Shown: positions 10,430-22,330 of the stretch, in pieces
Position numbering within the stretch: the stretch's first letter is position 1
Layout: every line of letters starts with the position of its first letter
Assembly: GCA_949752795.1 (NCBI GenBank)
Contig: OX457061.1
Location: 32,182,425-32,246,424 of the forward strand
Length of the DNA stretch: 64,000 nucleotides
Source of the DNA: Hyperoodon ampullatus
Taxonomy: Eukaryota; Chordata; Mammalia; Artiodactyla; Ziphiidae
Direction: 5' to 3'
The notes under the pieces: generated by a model
Seen by the model: only the letters and a program-made list of their open reading frames with translations
Databases searched by the model: none
What the model was told of the DNA's origin: nothing
Program-made: the position numbers and the translations under genes

Positions 10430-11050
10430 ATGACCAGGAGCCATTATTTATAATCCATTCCCGCTGTTCATGGATTGCCCAATAAGGCGTTCTCTTACAA
10501 GAAAAGGGGAAAAAATTTTTTTTAAAAAAACAAACTTTGTTCCAATGAAACTTCTGAAGGAAACATTTCATCAAGACATCACATGTAATGGAATGGAGAT
10601 TGCTAAATTCTCTATCAAATAACCATTCAAATTAATAATTCTCAAATTATTAAATTTAGTAATTAATTGTAATCTATTATAATTATTAATAATCTATTCA
10701 TTGGAATAAGCTGCCCTTACTTTGTTACCGAGAAGTTGGGTTGTTAGTTTTCTGTTCTCATTTGAGAAACCTTTGGGGAAAATAATCAGGGTATTTGTCA
10801 TTTCTCACTGTTGATAATAAAAATATTTTTATGAGCCCATTTGTCAACCAAAAACTGCAGCAGCAAAAGAACCCAAACTATCTAAGAGTCCTGCTAAAAT
10901 GTGTCTACATTTTTGCTTGAGTGCTGGGGATTCTGTCTGCACTGGGTGGATGTCTTAGAGTTTTCATTCCTTGCCTTTGAATGCAGGGACTCTCTTACAG
11001 TCTTCAAAATATGGACCCAGGTTACCAGGCATTTGATGACAATTCCACAA
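10430..11050. other. AT-rich non-repeat block
   Basis: No repeat or gene recognised. Starts with 'ttatttataatcc' and 'gcccaataagg' (TATA-like and CCAAT-like words) and carries dense TAAT/ATTA words at 10625-10700. It could be a conserved non-coding element linked to the upstream CpG-rich segment; unproven. Confidence 0.35.
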
Positions 11051-11059
11051 GCTTGACAT

Positions 11060-11165
11060 TATTTTCCCTATGTTAGAGATAAAGAAACCGAGGCTAAGAG
11101 AGATTTAAAATCACCCGAAGTTGAAATGGCAGAACTTCAAGATTTTTGGACTTGAGGCCCTATCA
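11060..11165 (-). mobile_element. MIR SINE fragment
   Basis: 'agataaagaaaccgaggct' followed by 'aagagagatttaaaatcac' is the reverse complement of the MIR core. Confidence 0.55.
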
Positions 11166-11725
11166 TTCTTTTGTTTTAAACAGTGAGATTCTGCTAAGAT
11201 GCTATTATTTTACTTTGCTTTTTTAGTTCTTGCCACAAAGCCACAAATACTATAAATTCTAATTCCCACCTTTCAAAAAAAATATTAACTAAGCAGGCAA
11301 AACAGCAGTAAGTTTTAACCAAGATGGCCAGAAACAAACCAGCCTTCATTCTCTTCACTCATCAGTTAAATATTATTATTTGATCCCTCTTTAAGAGTTG
11401 ATTACTAAAAAATAAACACTGGAAAAGAAGTTTCAACCCCAAAACACTTCTGATTGGCAGCATAATAGCTTGGCTCATTATCCCTAACCGACAGAGTATA
11501 CATATATTTACAAATAAAAACACACACCAGATGTATTTTCATCCACAAGGTGATGCTGTCAACTAAAATAGGGAATGTGCACCAATGTACAGCATCCATC
11601 ATTTTTAAGACAGATTCACCACAAAACCTCCCATGTCGTGATTCATGGATGAAAGCCTGTACGTGTGCAGGTGGCTGTGATATTGCCATGTGTACAAAGA
11701 AGGGTGAGATGCTTGAAGAACCACC
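11166..11725. other. Unassigned spacer
   Basis: No gene supported. A minus-strand frame covering 11405-11770 (121 codons) has no recognisable domain and partly overlaps a MIR. Confidence 0.4.
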
Positions 11726-11729
11726 AGCC

Positions 11730-11895
11730 CTAAAGTCAGGAGAGTTCGCTTTGAGTGCAGGCCCTGACATTTCCTAGCTTATACTTTTATGCCTCAGTGT
11801 CTTCATCTGTAAAATGGGAATAATAATAGCATCTACAGAATTGCTTTTAAGTATCATATGAGGCAGTGGGTGTTTAAATGTTTTGTAGATAGTAA
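11730..11895 (+). mobile_element. MIR SINE
   Basis: 'gcctcagtgtcttcatctgt' then 'aaaatgggaataataatagc' is textbook MIR core in sense orientation. Confidence 0.8.
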
Positions 11896-12092
11896 TATAC
11901 TAACATAGTTCTCCTTTTTTCTATATTTCTCCATTCCCTTCAAATGTCCTTCTGTTTCTCCTAGACTGATCAGTGTTTAAAAGAAGACGTTACTATTCCT
12001 ACCCTCTCTTCAGAAAGTATAAGTCAGTTTGAAGGCAATCTTATAATATCTTGGAGACCAGCCTGACACTCTACATCAAAACCCATTTTTAG

Positions 12093-12302
12093 GGGCTTCC
12101 CTGGTGGCGCAGTGGTTGAGAGTCCGCCTGCCGATGCGGGGGATACGGGTTCGTGCCCCGGTCCAGGAAGATCCCACATGCCACAGAGCGGCTGGGCCCG
12201 TGAGCCATGGCTGCTGAGCCCGCGTGTCCGGAGCCTGTGCTCCGCAACGAGAGAGGCCACAACAGTGAGAGGCCCGTGTACCGAAAAAAAAAAAAAAAAA
12301 AA
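12093..12302 (+). mobile_element. CHR-type SINE, short young form
   Basis: Complete 210-bp form with an uninterrupted A tail of about 19. The B-box position reads 'ggttcgtgcccc'. No clear duplication found. Confidence 0.95.
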
Positions 12303-12494
12303 TTTCAATTTCACCTATGGAGAGAGAAACTACATAGAAATAGCTTTCATTTCCCTTTCCTGTGGAATGTAACAGAATTTTCAAAAATCCTACACAAAGC
12401 TCTTCTAGGGGCATCATGGGTGAATTTCCAAACTGTGCTTCATACGTGTCTATGAATAATCAACGTAAGTTAATACTTTACATTAATGTCCATA

Positions 12495-12605
12495 ACAGTC
12501 ATTCATTCGTTCATTTCTAACACGTGTATTGAGTGCCTACTTTGTACAAGGCAGTTTGCCAAGTCCTAGGGTGAGAGCAGGAAACAAATAGACTCATTGG
12601 GGACA
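12495..12605 (-). mobile_element. L2 LINE 3' end fragment
   Basis: 'cattcattcgttcatttc', then 'attgagtgcctactttgt' and 'caaggcagtttgcc', is antisense L2 terminus. Confidence 0.65.
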
Positions 12606-12724
12606 AACGATGTGGTCCTTTCAGTAGATTTTCCTTTTGTATAAAGGAATGACTCAAGTTTTTAGGAATGTTTTTGAATTTTTAGAAGATTTCATTCTTG
12701 TAAAAGAGTAACAAAATAAGAGCT

Positions 12725-12830
12725 TAGGAATCTGGTTCTCTTCCTGGCTTTACCAATATTTGAGGTCTTGAACAAGTCACTTTCCTGCTGTGAGCAGTTT
12801 CCATACTTTCCTGACATTTAAGGCTTTTCA
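12725..12830 (+). mobile_element. MIR SINE fragment
   Basis: 'ttcttcctggctttaccaat'-like text and 'cttgaacaagtcactttcc' match the MIR core; 3' part lost. Confidence 0.5.
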
Positions 12831-13034
12831 AACTCCTCTCGCTTTGCTTTCTGAATTAGTAGAGCTGCTTCTCCAAGAAATATCTGACCAAGGGTTAAAT
12901 TTGGGGAAAGTGTTTCACTCTTCTGAAGTGTGTTTTATCTAATAGAATGTCACGGCAGGGAGCTGGACAAGGATATAGTCTACAGGGGACTTTGGATAGG
13001 AACAATGAAGTGGGACTTTAAAAATAGCTCTCCA

Positions 13035-13175
13035 GATCCTTTACTAGGCTGAAGGCTCCATAAGAACAAGGACTGAGGATGCCTTATTCATCACCATTAA
13101 ACCCTCTGGTACCTAAAATGGTGCTGATCATCATTCACAAGTACTTGTGGAATGCACTTTGTGAATGAATCAGCT
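13035..13175 (+). mobile_element. L2 LINE 3' end fragment
   Basis: 'ggctccataagaacaaggac' and the end 'acttgtggaatgcac...gtgaatgaat' follow the L2 3' pattern; diverged. Confidence 0.5.
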
Positions 13176-13475
13176 TATTATGATAAATAATATCATAGCA
13201 TAAAATAGATGATATAAGATGAACTATCCGCTTATAAGGTACATATTATATATATAAAATATATAATATAAGGTGAAATAAAGCTTCCCACTGCTTCATC
13301 AAACCTTTTGAAACTCCCCTAAAAAAAAAAAAGACCACGATTCTACATGGCTGTAGTTGCCTACCGAGACAAAGCCATGGTGTGTGCTGGAGCAAAGCTG
13401 ATTGCTCCCTGATGCTAAAGCAATCTCTAAAAATCCCTCAATGGCATCCATTCATGAATTAAAAGATTGGAATAG
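13176..13475. other. Unassigned AT-rich spacer
   Basis: Contains a short TATA/ATAT stretch at about 13235-13270 and an A run at about 13320. Nothing gene-like. Confidence 0.4.
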
Positions 13476-13479
13476 GGTT

Positions 13480-13640
13480 AAAACAGTACTTTCTGGAAGC
13501 CTGAGGTCTTGGACTCTGATCCTGCCTTTTCCCTTAATAACCATGTAACCTTGAACAAATCCTCTCCTTCTCCTGACCTAAGTTTTCTTGTTTGTAAACA
13601 AGAGGTTGTGATTTCTAAGGCTCCTTCCAGGCATAGGAAT
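13480..13640 (+). mobile_element. MIR SINE
   Basis: 'ccttgaacaaatcctctcc' and 'cctaagttttcttgtttgta', then 'ggttgtgatttctaagg', align to MIR in sense orientation. Confidence 0.55.
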
Positions 13641-13649
13641 TTAGGAAGC

Positions 13650-14855
13650 AAGTGTAAAATTATACACATGTGGCCATTTTTTAAGCAGCGCTTCACCATC
13701 CAAAATGCCTCCATTACTTTATTAACTCTATTCCCATCTTAAGTTTGGAAAACTGGCAAAATGAGCACAACTGTTTCAGAAGTTAATGTTGTATTAGATC
13801 AACATAGCAAACAGACACTTGCCTAGAAAGTAATACCTCTTGCCAGAAATAGGCTGGCTGTGAAAAACATTGCCCTGCAAAGCCCTACCCAGCATGCAAC
13901 TCTGCCTCCCCACACCTCTTCCTCCCCACAGCTCAACCTGCCCCGAAAGACCAACCAGAACCAGGGTTAGAGATGCAAAATAGCCTCTCATAGGACTCAG
14001 CGCTGAGTCACCTCTGTGGATAGTTCAGCCATAAGTGGGTATGTCAGTTTGAGTCGTTAGCCTTAATCCTTCATCCTGAGTCTGGGAAAAACTGGAAAGA
14101 ATGGTTTCCTCATGTATTCACTCCCAAGTACTTACTGAGTCCCCAGCAAGTGCCATGTCCCCAACTCATTCCTGGCTCGTGCACTAGACTCCTCCCCGCT
14201 CGCCCCCATGCCACTGTGCTGTCCAACTCTCTCACCTAGAGCTCAACTCACTCCCCTCAGTGACAACCCTTCTACTGGCTGTTTCACAAGAGGAAACCTT
14301 GACTGCATGGAGATGACCTGGCCCAGAAAGCCTGAAAATATCACAACTTCTAAGACCTGGTTTAAAATGGACCGGGTGAGTTAAGCTTTTATTTGGACCA
14401 GGTGAGATAGACTTGCCACCTGCAGTGAAAGGCAAGGTAAAAGGAGCAGAACCCCAGTAGGTACCAAGCAACAGACTAACGGTCACCATTGCATTTCTTC
14501 GGAGATTGCAGACTGTCTGCAGAATACCTCGCCGTGGCTAGAATTCCTTACCTGGAACATAACTATTATGGTCCAGTAAGTGAAAATGCTGATGTGTTAA
14601 GGATTTCTAACAGGTATCACTATTAGAGACCTGTAGGATCCCTGGAGCCATGAGAACCTTGATCCTGTTTGAACCCTCACCATCATAACCATCGGGAACT
14701 AGAGCCCAAACTCTGAACTCTAGTCCAGTAGCTGGGTCCCTACTATCCATCCTTGATTCCCATTATACACCTTGAATGTGGAGTATCACCTGCTCTGTGT
14801 TCTCTGCTGATCCAGCAGAAACCCTGTTAAAATCTTCTGAGACCCTTGATTCTAA
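13650..14855. other. Unassigned spacer
   Basis: About 1.2 kb of moderately GC-rich DNA with no gene, RNA gene or repeat I can name. Short frames only. Confidence 0.4.
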
Positions 14856-14867
14856 CCGTTTGTACTT

Positions 14868-15070
14868 TTTTTTTGTTTTGGTACGTGGGCCTCTCACTGT
14901 TGTGGCCTCTACCGTTGCGGAGAACAGGCTCCGGACACGCAGGCTCAGCGGCCATGGCTCACAGGCCCAGCCGCTCCGCGGCATGTGGAATCTTCCCGGA
15001 CCGGGGCACGAACCCACGTCCCCTGCATCGGCAGGCGGACTCTCAACCACTGCGCCACCAGGGAAGCCCC
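14868..15070 (-). mobile_element. CHR-type SINE, short young form
   Basis: Complete short form, tail side at 14868. Twelve-bp duplications CCGTTTG[T/C]ACTT lie at 14856-14867 and 15071-15082. Open frames at 14763-15335 derive from it. Confidence 0.96.
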
Positions 15071-15082
15071 CCGTTTGCACTT

Positions 15083-17245
15083 CTTTCACCTATTATATAT
15101 GACCATGTTCAGGAGCTGCACAAGGAGCTCAGCTAAAACTGGTGAGTGTCATGCCCATGGTGAGAGAGCTCACATGGGGAGAGACCAAAGCCAGGTTCAA
15201 CAGAGGAGGCCTAAAGCAGAGTATCTGGGTGAAATAAAGTCTTACAGAAGGAAGTTCAGCTGGAACCATAATATTCACCATCCAGTTCAAAGGGTGAAGC
15301 AAGTACAGAAACAAAAGAATAAGTACCAAGGTTAGTAGCTGGATGGGTCCACAACAAAATGGCATCACTGAACAATTCAGAGTAAGTGCTTGAGAGCTAA
15401 AACTGCGGACATGCATGGAAGCTGTCCTCCTAATGAACTATCTAGTACATGGGGCAAGCAAAGAAGCTTTTGAGAGGCCATTAGAGCCAGACATGCATAT
15501 GCTGTGGGCCTTGCTTTTATGCTGGACTGAACTTTCTTGCAGCATCTGTGGATGTGGCCCAGCCTCGGAGCAAGACTCATCCGGGCTGCCCCATCTCACT
15601 GCAGTTTACTAAGCGTGACTTCTTTCATGTGAGATACATTTGGTCTGAATTTATTTCACTTTCTACAAAACAAAATTTAAGAGCATGATTAGAAACCTCA
15701 GTTAAGTTTTGATAAGACTCTATGTATTTATGTGTTTTTCAGGAGGTGGGGAAAATGTTTTCATCTGCTTGTAATGCATCTTCCAGAAAATAAGACTTGG
15801 TTTCTTAGGCTCTTTCTAAGTGAGCAACAAGGGAACTTAGAGATAATTTGCCTCCCCCATCCTGTTATAAATGAGAGATTTGGGAGCAAAAATCTTACAA
15901 CGTGCCCTAGTTCACATGGGTGGCTAGTGTTGGAATTAAGAAAATTCATTTCTTATGACTCCAAGATAGGCAAAAATGGCCTTACAAATAGCTTCACTTG
16001 GGCGAACTGGTGGGTGGTCTTTGTTTCCAGGGGTGTTTGTGCCAAGTGTATCCTCCAGTCCCAACACAGCCAGATTCCGAAAGACCAAAGGTGGAGTCAG
16101 AGGGGGATGTGCCACACAGAAAACAAAGTCAGCCCAGAACACTTTATCTCCGGAGAGACTCATCACAGCCCCAGCTGCCTCTGGGTCAACCAGAGACCTC
16201 GGACCTCACTGACTGTCCAGAGGCCACATCCCTAGGGGACAGCAACTCTGCTGCATGTATCCGGCCCCGTGACTGAACGCGGGTGAAATAATACTAAGCT
16301 GAGTGGCTTTGCCAGTTTGTGCCTTAACTTTCTCTACGCTTGGGTTTCTTCTTCCAGCCGCTCAGCTGCATAGAACCATAAGGCGATTTTGTAAAAACTA
16401 AGCAAAAAGGAATACATTAGTCTAGTCTAGTCGCCTGGAGCTGCTGCCAAAGGAACAGTCTCTTCAACTGATTGCCAGCCAAGTCCCTTATGAGATTGTG
16501 TAGACTCTTACAATATTGCTCAGGGAGCGAAACAAAGAGGAAGAGAAAGAGAAGGGTCGTGCTTATTATAATTTATAGTACATGGTTATGGGAAGCTTCT
16601 TATGTTACCAGAAAGCTGGTGTCTGGGGTTTTCCTCTTCCCCAGAGGAACTGAAAATGGGAAGGGGGAAGGGAAGGTTATCTTACCACCATTTTGCAGCC
16701 AAGCTCATCAGGGCCAAAATTCCTTCCTAGAAATGTCTGTGGCAGGATTCAGACAATTACCACCAGTTCAACAACTCCCGGCCCTGGGTCATTAACATCA
16801 TCCCTGCTGTTCAACCATAATGTCACTCCATCCATTCCCGAGGAGCAGGAAAATCGCAGAGCCTCTTGCCTTAAACCCATTCTGATGAGAGGCATCAAGG
16901 AAAGAAACCCAAGTTTAAATACCTACCTAGTGCCTTAGAGCTGCTGTGGTTGCAGACTGGTTTTACACTCCTCGTTCTTCATCTTAGAGAATGATGGGGT
17001 TTCAAGTATTCCAGTTAAAAGTCTGCCTGTGGGGAAGGAAAGCAAATGCTCTAGCATTAACCAACTCTCTCCAAGGGTTGTGACTTCTACTCACCTCCAT
17101 TGATTACGTTCTCTCATTAAATCAGTGTCTTAGTGAAACAAAATGTGATGCCAGGAGTCATGCTGCTTGTCACCGGTGGCTTCATTCCCTCTGTCCTTTC
17201 TGCCTGGTTTCCACCACACAGAAGCCTTGATGCAAGCTAATAGCT
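15083..17245. other. Unassigned spacer, about 2.2 kb
   Basis: No confident repeat. The longest frame, 15732-16235 (167 codons), has no domain, an arbitrary start and no flanking splice pattern. A (TCTAG)3-like repeat lies at about 16418-16432. Modest CpG content at 16190-16290. Confidence 0.4.
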
Positions 17246-17249
17246 ATTC

Positions 17250-17350
17250 CTGAGTGGATTGCTTTGATGGCAGGAACCCTGTCTTATTCATCCTCAACTC
17301 CCTTTTCCACAGCCTAGTTCATGGTACAAACACAATGTTGCATGAATGTC
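17250..17350 (+). mobile_element. L2 LINE 3' end fragment
   Basis: 'gatggcaggaaccctgtctt' and 'tcaactcccttttccacag', then 'ttgcatgaatg', are a sense L2 end. Confidence 0.6.
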
Positions 17351-17420
17351 ACTGTGAAATACAAGGGAAAGGAAGGCTAACCACCTGTCTTTGCTTGTTA
17401 GCTCAAAAACTCACAGACTG

Positions 17421-18181
17421 CTGGTGGGAATGTAAATTGATACAGCCACTATGGAGAACAGTATGGAGGTTCCTCAAAAAAGTAAAAATAGAACTACCAT
17501 ACGACTCAGCAATCCCACTCCTGGGCATATACCCTGAGAAAACCATAATTCAAAAAGAGTCACGTACCACAATGTTCATTGCAGCTCTATTTATAATAGC
17601 CAGGATGTGGAAGCAACCTAAGTGTCCATCGACAGATGAATGGATAAAGACGATGTGGCACATATATACAATGGAATATTACTCAGCCATAAAAATAAAC
17701 AAAATTGAGTTATTTGTAGTGATGTGGATGGACCTAGAGACTGTCATACAGAGTGAAGTAAGTCAGAAAGAGAAACACAAATACCGTATGCTAACACATA
17801 TATATGGAATCTAAAAAAAAAAAAAAGTTCTGAAGAACCTAGGGGCAGGACACGGATAAAGACGCAGACATAGAGAATGGACTTGAGGACACGGGGAGGG
17901 GGAAGGGTAAGCTGGGATGAAGGAAGAGAGTGGCATGGACATATATACACTACCAGATGTAAAACAGATAGCTAGTGGGAAACAGCCGCATAGCACAGGG
18001 AGATCAGCTCGGTGCTTTTTGTCCTCCTAGAGGGATGGGATAGGAAGGGTGGGAGGGAGACGCAAGAGGGAGGAGATATGGGGATATATGCGTACATATA
18101 GCTGATTCACTTTGTTATACAGCGGCAACTAACACAACAATGTAAAGCAATTATACTCCAATAAAGATGTTAAAAAAAAAC
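17421..18181 (+). mobile_element. 5'-truncated L1, 3' end of ORF2 plus 3' UTR
   Basis: Starts in the L1 ORF2 C-terminus: frame to 17812 includes [19 protein letters not shown] and EYYSAIK. It continues through the cetartiodactyl-type 3' UTR to 'ccaataaagatgtt' and an A run. Thirteen-bp duplications with one mismatch at 17408-17420 and 18182-18194. About 760 bp; cannot mobilise itself. Confidence 0.93.
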
Positions 18182-18311
18182 AACTCACAAACTGGAAGTG
18201 GAGAGAGGAATGGGGGAGGGGGAGGGGATTAAGAGGTATAAACTACTAGGTACAAAATAAATAAGATACAAAGATGTAATATAAAGTATAAAGGAACATA
18301 GCCAATATCTC

Positions 18312-18313
<2 letters not shown>

Positions 18314-18352
<39 letters not shown>
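18314..18352. repeat. (TA)n microsatellite
   Basis: About 19-20 uninterrupted TA units at the outer end of a SINE A-tail; likely polymorphic. Confidence 0.96.
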
Positions 18353-18368
<16 letters not shown>

Positions 18369-18560
18369 CCCGATACACGGGCCTCTCACTGCCGTGGCCT
18401 CTCCCGTTGTGGAGCACAGGCTCCGGACGCGCAGGCTCAGCAGCCATGGTTCACGGGCCCAGCCGCTCTGCGGCATGCGGGACCCTCCCAGACCGGGGCA
18501 CAAACCCGCGTCCCCTGCATCGGCAGGCGGACTCTCAACCACTGCGCCACCAGGGAAGCC
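18318..18560 (-). mobile_element. CHR-type SINE, short form with (TA)n tail
   Basis: Body on the minus strand to 'gggaagcc' at 18560. On the tail side a T run at 18352-18368 is followed by (TA)n. Nine-bp duplications CTCATAATA at 18309-18317 and 18561-18569. Confidence 0.93.
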
Positions 18561-18728
18561 CTCATAATAATTTTAAACAGAGTATAAGCTATAAAAATAT
18601 TGAATCACTATGTTGTACACGTGAAACTAATATACTGTAAATCAACTATACTTCAATTAAAACAACTTAATTTAATTTTAAAATAATAATAAGGGAAGGG
18701 CAAAGTATTTTTAAAAATTCACAAACTG

Positions 18729-19050
18729 GGGCTTCCCTGGTGGCGCAGTGTTTAAGAATCCTCCTGCCAACTCAGGGGACATGGGTTCGAGCCCTGGTCC
18801 GGGAAGATCCCACATACCACGGAGCAACTAAGCCTGTGCGCCACAACTACTGAGCCTACGCTCTAGAGCCCACGAGCCACAACTACTGAAGCCCATGCTC
18901 TGCAACAAGTGAAGCCCCTGCAATGAGAAGCCTGCACACTGCAGCAAAGAGTAGCCCCCGCTCGCCGCAACTAGAGACAGCCCGCGCGCAACAACGAATA
19001 CCCAATGCAGCCAAAAATAAATAAATTAAATAAATAAATTTTAAAAAACC
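18729..19050 (+). mobile_element. CHR-type SINE, long form
   Basis: About 300-bp form with canonical B box 'ggttcgagccc', both long-form middle blocks and an (AAAT)n-like tail. Duplications 'tcacaaactgg' at 18719-18729 and 19051-19061. Confidence 0.95.
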
Positions 19051-19061
19051 TCACAAACTGG

Positions 19062-20080
19062 AAAGCAGGCTGTTGGCTAGCCCGTACTCCATCATGTAAA
19101 CATACAGGTTGTTTCTACTGAAGTAATCGGTAGAAGTGAGCACCCTTACATGACAAAATTGCTCTGGAGGAAAAAGTAAAGCAAAAAAAGTGCTGACTCT
19201 CTGCACAGGCAAATATTCTCACAATGAAGATGCACCAGTGAGCATATCTTCATACTAAGCTCTGGACCTCCAAGGGGCCTGACCGACTCACCCGGTTGTC
19301 GACTCCCCAGCGATGACCTTGCCAGTCAGACCCATCTATGGGATCTTTGCTGAGAGCCAGGCCTTAACTCTCAAACCGGTGGCCCTCATTTACCCACGTG
19401 AAGCACCTCCAAGAGCAAATACAAGTTCATCCTGATTCTCCACCCACTAGCTTTCGCCCAAGAAATTAAAAGGGACTACCAGTGATATAATTATCTTATT
19501 ATTATAAAGATCTCTTTGAAGCCATTCGTAGATTCATTTGTAAATTTCTGAATGTTAACTATTGTTAATATCCAATTTTTAGTGCATTTTTTCATTCATT
19601 CATTTACTTCCTCCTCAACTCCTTTGATACACCTGTGGCGAGCCTGGGAGTCTCAAAGGTCCCACAAGTAAGAATCCTGCTCTTAACATCCTCCCTTTTC
19701 ATCTTCCTTCTACCCAGCCTGGGAGCCTTGGCTCCGCTCTCCAGTTCTGTCATGGTTCCTACCCCTTGTAATATTTGATAGATTATCATGATTTCCCTCA
19801 CTCAAATTTCAGCACTTCCTAGAAATTTGGCTGGAACTCCCTCTCTGGTCCATTTACTCCTGTTGTTGTCAACGTGATTCTTTTCTTCCCCATCACCCCT
19901 CCCCGGCCCGACACCACCAGATCTACACGCTAAGGTCCCAAACCTAATCACCAGTGGTGGTGGGGGAGGGGGGAGGACCGGTAGGGGAGATGCCCAAAGG
20001 GCCTCAGGTGATCTAAATGAAGCTGGGTGTGGATACTAAAGATGTCACAGGACAACCGGTATTTCATCCTACTGCCAGCG
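19062..20080. other. Unassigned spacer
   Basis: No gene recognised. Scattered CpGs at 19270-19400. A G-rich segment at 19955-19995 has four or more G runs. Confidence 0.4.
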
Positions 20081-20084
20081 TACA

Positions 20085-20420
20085 CTCAAATCTCAGGAGT
20101 GAAAGAGACTTAAAAGCTCATCCATGCCTCCGCCTCTGATCACACCAAAATATTAGCCATTAAGGAAAGATTAGCATTCCACGGCGTCCTCGGAGATCTC
20201 TGAAGTGGATTCCATTGCTTCCCTTAGTAATGCATTCCAGAGGCTCATCATACTCAGAGAGATTTTCCTCTTGCAGAACCTAAATCCTGCTGGAAGCAAT
20301 TTAAACCATTCCCCTTTGGCCTGTCTTTGTGTGGAAAAAGAGGAAAGCTCTTTGCCACTGCCCATGCGGGTCCCTTCGCAGATTCCTTGGCTCCCACAGA
20401 CACTTCATTTACTGATTGCA
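20085..20420 (-). mobile_element. L3/CR1-type LINE 3' fragment
   Basis: Antisense CR1/L3 order: 'gaaagagacttaaaagctca', 'cattccagaggctcatca', 'gagattttcctcttgcagaa', 'caatttaaaccattccc' and 'tttggcctgtctttgtg'. This is among the oldest repeats in mammals. Assignment by pattern, not alignment. Confidence 0.6.
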
Positions 20421-22140
20421 ACGAGAGCACAGCAGGGGCAGAGACAACAGGAGAAGGAGAGAGAGAGGTCACGGAGAAACCCTCGCCTTTTCCTTTCTGG
20501 CCAACTTTGTGTAGAGGAAGCACCCAGGACTCTAAGGGCCTGGGTTTAACCCAGCTCTCGCATCTCATTATCCTCAGTCAAGTCTCCTGCCCCTTTCACC
20601 GCCTGGTGACCTACTTTCATCTCCAGCGAGGTTCTCCCCTGGAAGCATGTAGATAACGTGCAGCTCAACAACAGGGTGAAGCAGCCGAGCCACACAGCTG
20701 ATCTGACCTTTCCCTTCCTCTCCAGAGTTACACGAAGGAAGGAATAAAGACGACCAGGTTTTCTGCTGGCCAAACCTGCTTTTCTTTCCTGGCAAAATGA
20801 CACTAGGAGACAAAGTATATTCTTCCACCCAAGACTGTAAATAAAAGAAAGAATGTTGTGGGTGTATAGGACATTTGGAACATTTCATTTTTGTAATTGT
20901 GCCTTGTGAGCTAAGAGCCACCACAAAAGACCAGTCTTTGGAAACTGATGGGGGTTTGTGGTTGTATTTTGGGGCTGGCTGGCCAGCTGGGATTCTGTTT
21001 CCATTTTTCTCATTAGTCCTCAAGTTCTAGATGAGGCCCCCAAGATCCTGAGGCATCAGACCAGAGGCAACTGCCAACATTTTCCCAGGATGAGCGCTGG
21101 AATGTGTACTGGCCAGGCACATTGATTTGCAAGGTGTTTATAAAATTTCTTGACCCTTTTTTTCCACCTGGTTTGCTTCCTGGATCCAGAGGTTTATAGA
21201 CTGCAGTGTGCCACCAGGAACCAAGACGTGGAATAAACACCCCACGCTCTTCCCTGGGACCTTCTTTTGTGTAACTTTTTATTTTTAAAATTCTCTTGCA
21301 CTCTTCACTTTTGTTTCCTTTTTCTCTCTGTCCCCCCTCTGGTGTCTCTGTTTACACAGTTTAGAGCTGGGGAAGATTTTGGTAGTTTTCCAGCTGCCTA
21401 TGCACAAGTGTAATTGAGTCATTTATTTTTAGTGATGTCAAGACTTGGAGAACAGAAATAAAAGGAACATTGCACACTGACTAACTAAAATGGAAGAGAG
21501 TGCTCATTTGGAGGATGAAGATACAGAAGATGTGATTATTTTCAAACTGGAGGCTCTTCACTTCTCATTTCAAAATCAGATTTGGAACATAATTTGTTTT
21601 ATTTTCAGCTGGTGGGGTCTCCGGTCTCAAGCCAAATTATTCTATGTCCTTCTGGGGTAGATGTCTAACTGGCAGCTCCTTCATGAATAAACCTGTCATT
21701 TTCTTCCCCTTTAGCAAGAGAGCCCTACTTGCATTATTTCCTGGATGGAAAAGATGAGGCTTAAATTAAAGACCTGTGGGACGTCCTGAGATCCTCACAG
21801 GAAAAGGTCACTGGAACATCATCTGTCATTTAAAACAAAACAATTAAACAGATGCAAAAGCCTATGTGTTTGATGACCAGCACATTCCAAGTCTATCGAG
21901 TTACCTTTTTCTATGCACCTACATATATTTTGGGTGGAAATCAAACCTGGAATTGGAGAAGTATCGTTTGTTCTTTACAAAACTGTCACAAAGTGCTAAT
22001 GGAATTGACTCAAGCATTTTTTTCCTTTCTTTGATTCTCCGACCATCCTCATCCCTCCATCCCCCCAAAAAAAGATAAAAGACAACTATGAAATCAGTAC
22101 AATATAAAACACAGTATTTGAAAATAAATTTGTAATTGAT
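20421..22140. other. Unassigned spacer, about 1.7 kb
   Basis: No gene supported. A minus-strand frame at 20574-21023 (149 codons) and a plus one at 20205-20549 lack domains; the latter runs across the L3/CR1 relic. Confidence 0.4.
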
Positions 22141-22144
22141 AAAA

Positions 22145-22330
22145 CTAGTTAGTGTTAACTGACTGCACATTATATGCCAGGCACCGCTCCAAGTATTGAC
22201 ATATCAGGCAGATAGCACTATTATCCCAATTTAGAGACAGGAAAGAGATGAACAGAGATATTAAGTAATTTCTGAGTTGCGCTGTGAACCCAGAGAGTTC
22301 AGCTCTGGTGTCTTTATTTGTATTCCCTGC
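22145..22330 (-). mobile_element. MIR SINE
   Basis: 'actgcacattatatgccagg', 'ctattatcccaatttagaga' and 'gagatattaagtaatttc' form a MIR in antisense. Confidence 0.65.

Larger units (their letters stand above)
18195..18718 (+). mobile_element. L1 3' UTR end, split by a SINE
   Basis: Pieces 18195-18308 and 18570-18718 carry 'gattaagaggtataaactac', 'gttgtacacgtgaaactaat' and 'caactatacttcaat', an L1 3' UTR of a different subfamily from the copy just upstream. The right end repeats the target word again ('ttcacaaactgg'). Confidence 0.8.

Noticed and set aside
15732..16235. 167-codon frame in unassigned DNA
   Set aside because: No recognisable domain, no splice or Kozak support, and other frames open nearby; most likely chance.
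20574..21023. 149-codon minus-strand frame
   Set aside because: No domain and no sign of exon boundaries.
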